Assembly: GCA_043819345.1 (NCBI GenBank)
Contig: JBDREX010000017.1
Span: forward strand, 1-17,297
Length of the DNA: 17,297 nt
Reading direction: 5' to 3'
Source of the DNA: CAYRDK01 sp043819345
Lineage (GTDB): Bacteria > Omnitrophota > Gorgyraeia > Velamenicoccales > Velamenicoccaceae
The translations under genes were made by a program, and so were the position numbers. The notes under the pieces are model-generated. The model saw only the letters and a list, made by a program, of their open reading frames with translations, had not been told where the DNA came from and did not search any database. Below are positions 14,328-17,297 of the stretch, in pieces (the stretch's first letter is position 1; each line of letters opens with the position of its first letter).

Positions 14328-15828
14328 CTTTTCGTTCCGAGGCAGTTTTATCATTCTTGCCTTTTTTTCCGGATTTATCCGCTTTTTTTTCTTCTCCTGG
14401 CTTTTCAATAAGACAAATCAGCTCAAACTCATTAACATCTTTACCCTGAATCTTTTTGCGCGTCATATAACGCGATTGAATATCTTTTAAATAAGGAGAT
14501 TCCTCCAGAATAGTAATAAACTTGAACACGTCTGACATTTCACGGGCCCGCCCTTTTATAAGAACTTTTTCATCTTTTTCAAAATCAAAGTTTTTGAGCA
14601 CAATTTCAGACGGAATAAGCCGTGAAATCTCATAAACATAATTAATAACTGTAGCATCTATATCTAACTTTGATTTTATCTTTTTAAGGCGTTCAAGTTT
14701 TTCATTGAGGCTTTCTGTCTGGGTAGAAATCTTGCGATAGTTGTCCTTCAAAAGATCCAGGTAAGACTGACGATTAGCCATTTTTTCCAAATAAATACCA
14801 CAAATCACTAAAATCAAATACATGCCCGCGGAACCAAAAAAAATGAGATCGCGCTGGCGCTCTCTTAAAGTTTTGCGGATTTGCGCCTCAGGCAAAACAA
14901 AATTAATTTTCTTTTTTACCGGATCCAGCCCCAAACCAAACAATGCTGAAACAGATACCGTATCAAAAATATCTGCCGGCTCCTTCATAATGCCTTTGGC
15001 ACCGCTCAAGCCCACTAAAGGTGAAACAACTTCAACGGGCAAATTAAACTCTATCTCAATTTTGCCGGCAAGGCCTTTGGCAAGGCCCGCAGCGCCAGTC
15101 AAATATATCTTAACCGGCTTGTGCATAATTTCCTCACCCTGTGAAATAACCATAGACTGTTTCATCTCGCCGATAAATTTTGGCCAGGCTGACTCATCAC
15201 GAATCTGTTCGTAACCCTGCGTTACAACGCGGCTAAAAAGAATGTTCTCGCAAGTAGCCACAATAAAATCTGTAAAATTAAAATCGACATCTAAAACAAT
15301 AAACGCATCCGTTGGCTTTAAAGCCGGGGTCTTAACAGTTTTACACAACCAGGCCAAAACACCATCGGAACTTAACTCAACCTTATCTGTGTAAAGCCCG
15401 GCACCTTCTAAAATACGAAAAATCTTGCGGATACTCTCCCTGTGGATCACCGCCAGCATAACCTTGGAATAGCCCACATTATCCTTGCCTGTCACACGAT
15501 AACCATTAACAATCTCTTCTTTAGCATAAGGCACCTGACGGCCAACATGGAGTTTAATCATATCATCAATCTCGAAAGAATTCGCCGAAGGAATACGAAG
15601 GTTACGAAGTGTAACAGCATTACGAGAAAATGAAATAATGATATTATGAGGTTTGAGCATGTTAGCTTTTTTTAAAAAAGCACTGATCTGTGCAGTGACA
15701 TGCTCTTCAGAAAACACATCCAATTTGGCCGCATACACCGCTTTTACTGTAGAACTTCCGAGCCCGGCCCTGAAAAGAACCATCTTTAACCACGGGCTGC
15801 CAATCTCTAATATTAATTGTGTATTCAT
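14317..15828 (-). CDS. pilM: PilM-PilN fusion protein (GspL-like)
   Basis: This 503-residue protein has an actin-like PilM half (about 1-305; LILEIGSPWLKMV at the start, IPSANSFEIDDMIKLHVGRQ, FIVLDVDFNFTDFIV, IYLTGAAGLAKGL). The PilN half has KINFVLPE (307-314), the conserved cytoplasmic motif normally bound by PilM. It continues with a membrane segment (about 328-348), a coiled coil (about 355-390) and a periplasmic ferredoxin-like domain (about 392-475). A Lys-rich tail ends the protein. The fusion reproduces the architecture of GspL, which recruits the GspE ATPase to the platform. A separate PilO/GspM-like gene follows with an 11-base overlap. No clear ribosome-binding site precedes the ATG at 15828. 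Identification of both halves is firm; calling it GspL is functional inference. Confidence 0.9.
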   Translation of the reverse strand: MNTQLILEIGSPWLKMVLFRAGLGSSTVKAVYAAKLDVFSEEHVTAQISAFLKKANMLKPHNIIISFSRNAVTLRNLRIPSANSFEIDDMIKLHVGRQVPYAKEEIVNGYRVTGKDNVGYSKVMLAVIHRESIRKIFRILEGAGLYTDKVELSSDGVLAWLCKTVKTPALKPTDAFIVLDVDFNFTDFIVATCENILFSRVVTQGYEQIRDESAWPKFIGEMKQSMVISQGEEIMHKPVKIYLTGAAGLAKGLAGKIEIEFNLPVEVVSPLVGLSGAKGIMKEPADIFDTVSVSALFGLGLDPVKKKINFVLPEAQIRKTLRERQRDLIFFGSAGMYLILVICGIYLEKMANRQSYLDLLKDNYRKISTQTESLNEKLERLKKIKSKLDIDATVINYVYEISRLIPSEIVLKNFDFEKDEKVLIKGRAREMSDVFKFITILEESPYLKDIQSRYMTRKKIQGKDVNEFELICLIEKPGEEKKADKSGKKGKNDKTASERKDES

Positions 15829-15890
15829 GACTAATAATTTTTACGTTTCAAGTAAACGAAAAATGTATAATCGTCACCTCAAAACTAAAC

Positions 15891-17117
15891 TCATTTTACA
15901 AGTAGATTAATTTGAAATATCGGCAAGAGCATCGCCATCACAATGCCTCCAAGGATTAAGCCCAAAACAAGAATAATCACAGGCTCAAGTAGAGACGTAA
16001 TAACTTTCAAGCGCGCATCAGTTTCCTGTGTATAGATATTGGCCACTTCATTTAAAACACCTTCCAGCTTGCCCCCTTCTTCACCAACTGAAATCATCTG
16101 CACAAGAAAAGACGGAAAAAAAGCCACTTTTTTCATGCTGTTTGTTAACGAACTTCCTTCCATAACATCATGTCGGACAACTTCCAGATCTTTTATAAAA
16201 ACGGCGTTCTCAAGTGTTGGGGTAGCTACCTCCAACGCTTTAAAAACGGGAAGGCCGCTTCTGATCAAAAGCGCCAACGTCCTGCAAAACCGAGACAAGG
16301 ACTGTTTTAAAGATAGAGCCCCAAAAACGGGAATGTGTATTTTCATCCAATCCAGCTTCGCTCGGCCGCTTTCACTCTTTGACATCCCAAAAATCACTAG
16401 AAATACAACACCTACGCCACCTAAAATCGCCCACCAATATCCTGTAAAAAACGCGCTAATATTCAACATAATCTGCGTAGGCAATGGCAACGCGTAATCA
16501 AAATCAACAAAAATGGAGCTCAATTTCGGAATAACATACGTAAAAAGGACAAAAAGAACACCAACGCCAACAACCATCATCAGCGTTGGATAAGCCATGG
16601 CGGTCTTCACATGCATCTTAAACTCTTCCTCTTTCGCTAAAAACCGGTCCAGCTCTTCTAAAACCTCATCCAGCCGGCCAGAAGCCTCCCCAATGCGAAT
16701 CAAATTGATATAAATATTTGGAAAAAAATAACTATGTTCAGCAAGAGCACTTGAAAAAGTCGCGCCATTTTTTATCCGAGAATGGATATCTAAAACAAGG
16801 GCTTTGAGCTTATCTTTTTCAGCCTGGCCATATAAAATGCTCAATGACTTCAGTAAATCAACCTTTGCCTTCATCAGGCTCTTAAGCTGATTTGTAAAAA
16901 TAGTCAAATCTTTACGATTAAGGCCTCCCTGTGAAAAAAAAGAAATTTGCGGCGAAGGTTGAGGCTTCTGGCCTGGCTCTTGCATCATCTCAACACGGAC
17001 AGGCGTCAAGCCTAATTCAATCAGCCTGTCAATAACGCTCTCTTGGGTGTCGGCAACAATAATGCCTTCAACCGTCTCGTTAAGGTTTTTTTTAGCGATG
17101 TAGGAATATGTTGGCAT
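15891..17117 (-). CDS. gspF: GspF/PilC inner-membrane platform protein
   Basis: This 408-residue protein starts MPTYSYIAKK, the standard GspF start. A first T2SSF domain (about 73-195: FTNQLKSLMKAKVDLLKSL, IRIGEASGRLDEVLEEL) is followed by membrane segments at about 177-197 and 226-244. The second T2SSF domain (about 275-398: FCRTLALLIRSGLPVFKAL, ISVGEEGGKLEGVL) ends in a third membrane segment (376-398, LEPVIILVLGLILGGIV). GspF is the membrane platform that couples GspE ATP hydrolysis to pseudopilus growth. The ATG at 17117 is chosen over an earlier in-frame GTG that lies in repeat sequence. No strong ribosome-binding site is visible. The GspE gene, often next to this one, is not in the window. 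Confidence 0.97.
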   Translation of the reverse strand: MPTYSYIAKKNLNETVEGIIVADTQESVIDRLIELGLTPVRVEMMQEPGQKPQPSPQISFFSQGGLNRKDLTIFTNQLKSLMKAKVDLLKSLSILYGQAEKDKLKALVLDIHSRIKNGATFSSALAEHSYFFPNIYINLIRIGEASGRLDEVLEELDRFLAKEEEFKMHVKTAMAYPTLMMVVGVGVLFVLFTYVIPKLSSIFVDFDYALPLPTQIMLNISAFFTGYWWAILGGVGVVFLVIFGMSKSESGRAKLDWMKIHIPVFGALSLKQSLSRFCRTLALLIRSGLPVFKALEVATPTLENAVFIKDLEVVRHDVMEGSSLTNSMKKVAFFPSFLVQMISVGEEGGKLEGVLNEVANIYTQETDARLKVITSLLEPVIILVLGLILGGIVMAMLLPIFQINLLVK

Positions 17118-17136
17118 AATTAAAAGATTAAATACC

Positions 17137-17261
17137 GTCACAAGGACACAAAGTCACACGACACAAGGAAAAACTCAAAACCCTAAACCCAAAATCCGAA
17201 TGTTGAAGCACGAAACAATTTTCAAATAATTTAAATCCAAATAACAAAAACAAATAATCCA
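17137..17261. repeat. mixed 8-bp then 7-bp degenerate array upstream of gspF
   Basis: Positions 17137-17168 hold four 8-base units of the type GTCACAAG and GACACAAA. Positions 17171-17261 continue with about 13 units of 7 bases, best preserved at the start (AAACTCA, AAACCCT, AAACCCA). The remaining bases to the window edge (17262-17297) show no gene or clear feature. Confidence 0.55.
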
Positions 17262-17297
17262 ATCAGTTTAGAGCATTAAAGCTTTTTGAACTTTGAA

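Noticed and set aside
14328..14408. 27-codon N-terminal extension of the PilO-like ORF
   Set aside because: It overlaps the Lys-rich tail of the PilM-PilN gene and is itself very Lys-rich, as expected from A-rich sequence read in another frame. The ATG at 14327 directly precedes the membrane segment in PilO fashion.

Overview
This 17.3-kb window comes from a bacterium with a moderately AT-rich genome (about 40-45% GC by eye), and every gene I support is on the minus strand, so the sequence is best read from right to left. The gene set is a type II secretion / type IV pilus-like assembly operon with a PilM-PilN fusion, followed by a two-component system, a REP-associated transposase, a large DUF2341 surface protein and a four-helix-bundle (S23-type) protein. 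This combination resembles genomes of the Omnitrophota and neighbouring uncultured phyla. The assignment is an inference from gene content; there is no marker gene to confirm it.

Layout in transcription order. 17297-17142: noncoding short-period repeat array. 17117-7828: GspF platform protein, PilM/PilN fusion (GspL-like), PilO/GspM-like protein, pseudopilins GspG, GspI and GspJ, the minor pseudopilin GspK, an ExeA-type AAA+ ATPase, a GspC-like protein and the GspD/PilQ secretin. 7807-4932: a membrane-anchored coiled-coil/TPR protein, a NarX-type histidine kinase and a NarL-type response regulator. 4929-3924: a RAYT (Y1/HUH transposase) unit bounded by two near-identical palindromes. A good intrinsic terminator follows at 3854-3821. 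3702-454: the large DUF2341 protein, a possible secretion substrate. 399-10: the four-helix-bundle protein. GspE, GspH and the prepilin peptidase are absent here; GspE may lie beyond the right edge.

How they could work together: GspF, GspL/M (PilM/N/O), GspC and the secretin form the inner-membrane platform, connector and outer-membrane pore. GspG is the major pseudopilin and GspI/J/K form the tip. ExeA probably helps place the secretin. The TPR protein and two-component system at the operon's 3' end are candidates for monitoring or regulating it.

The most unusual content is repetitive. (1) A short-element family shares CAAATGAC(A/G)CATT ends. It includes the two palindromes flanking the RAYT gene and two inverted copies of an 83-bp element differing at one position. 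Its ends supply stop or start codons to neighbouring genes, and one 83-bp copy is read in frame inside the DUF2341 gene. (2) Degenerate arrays with strict 8-bp or 7-bp period fill four spacers of the secretion operon, the region upstream of gspF, and both edges of the four-helix-bundle gene.
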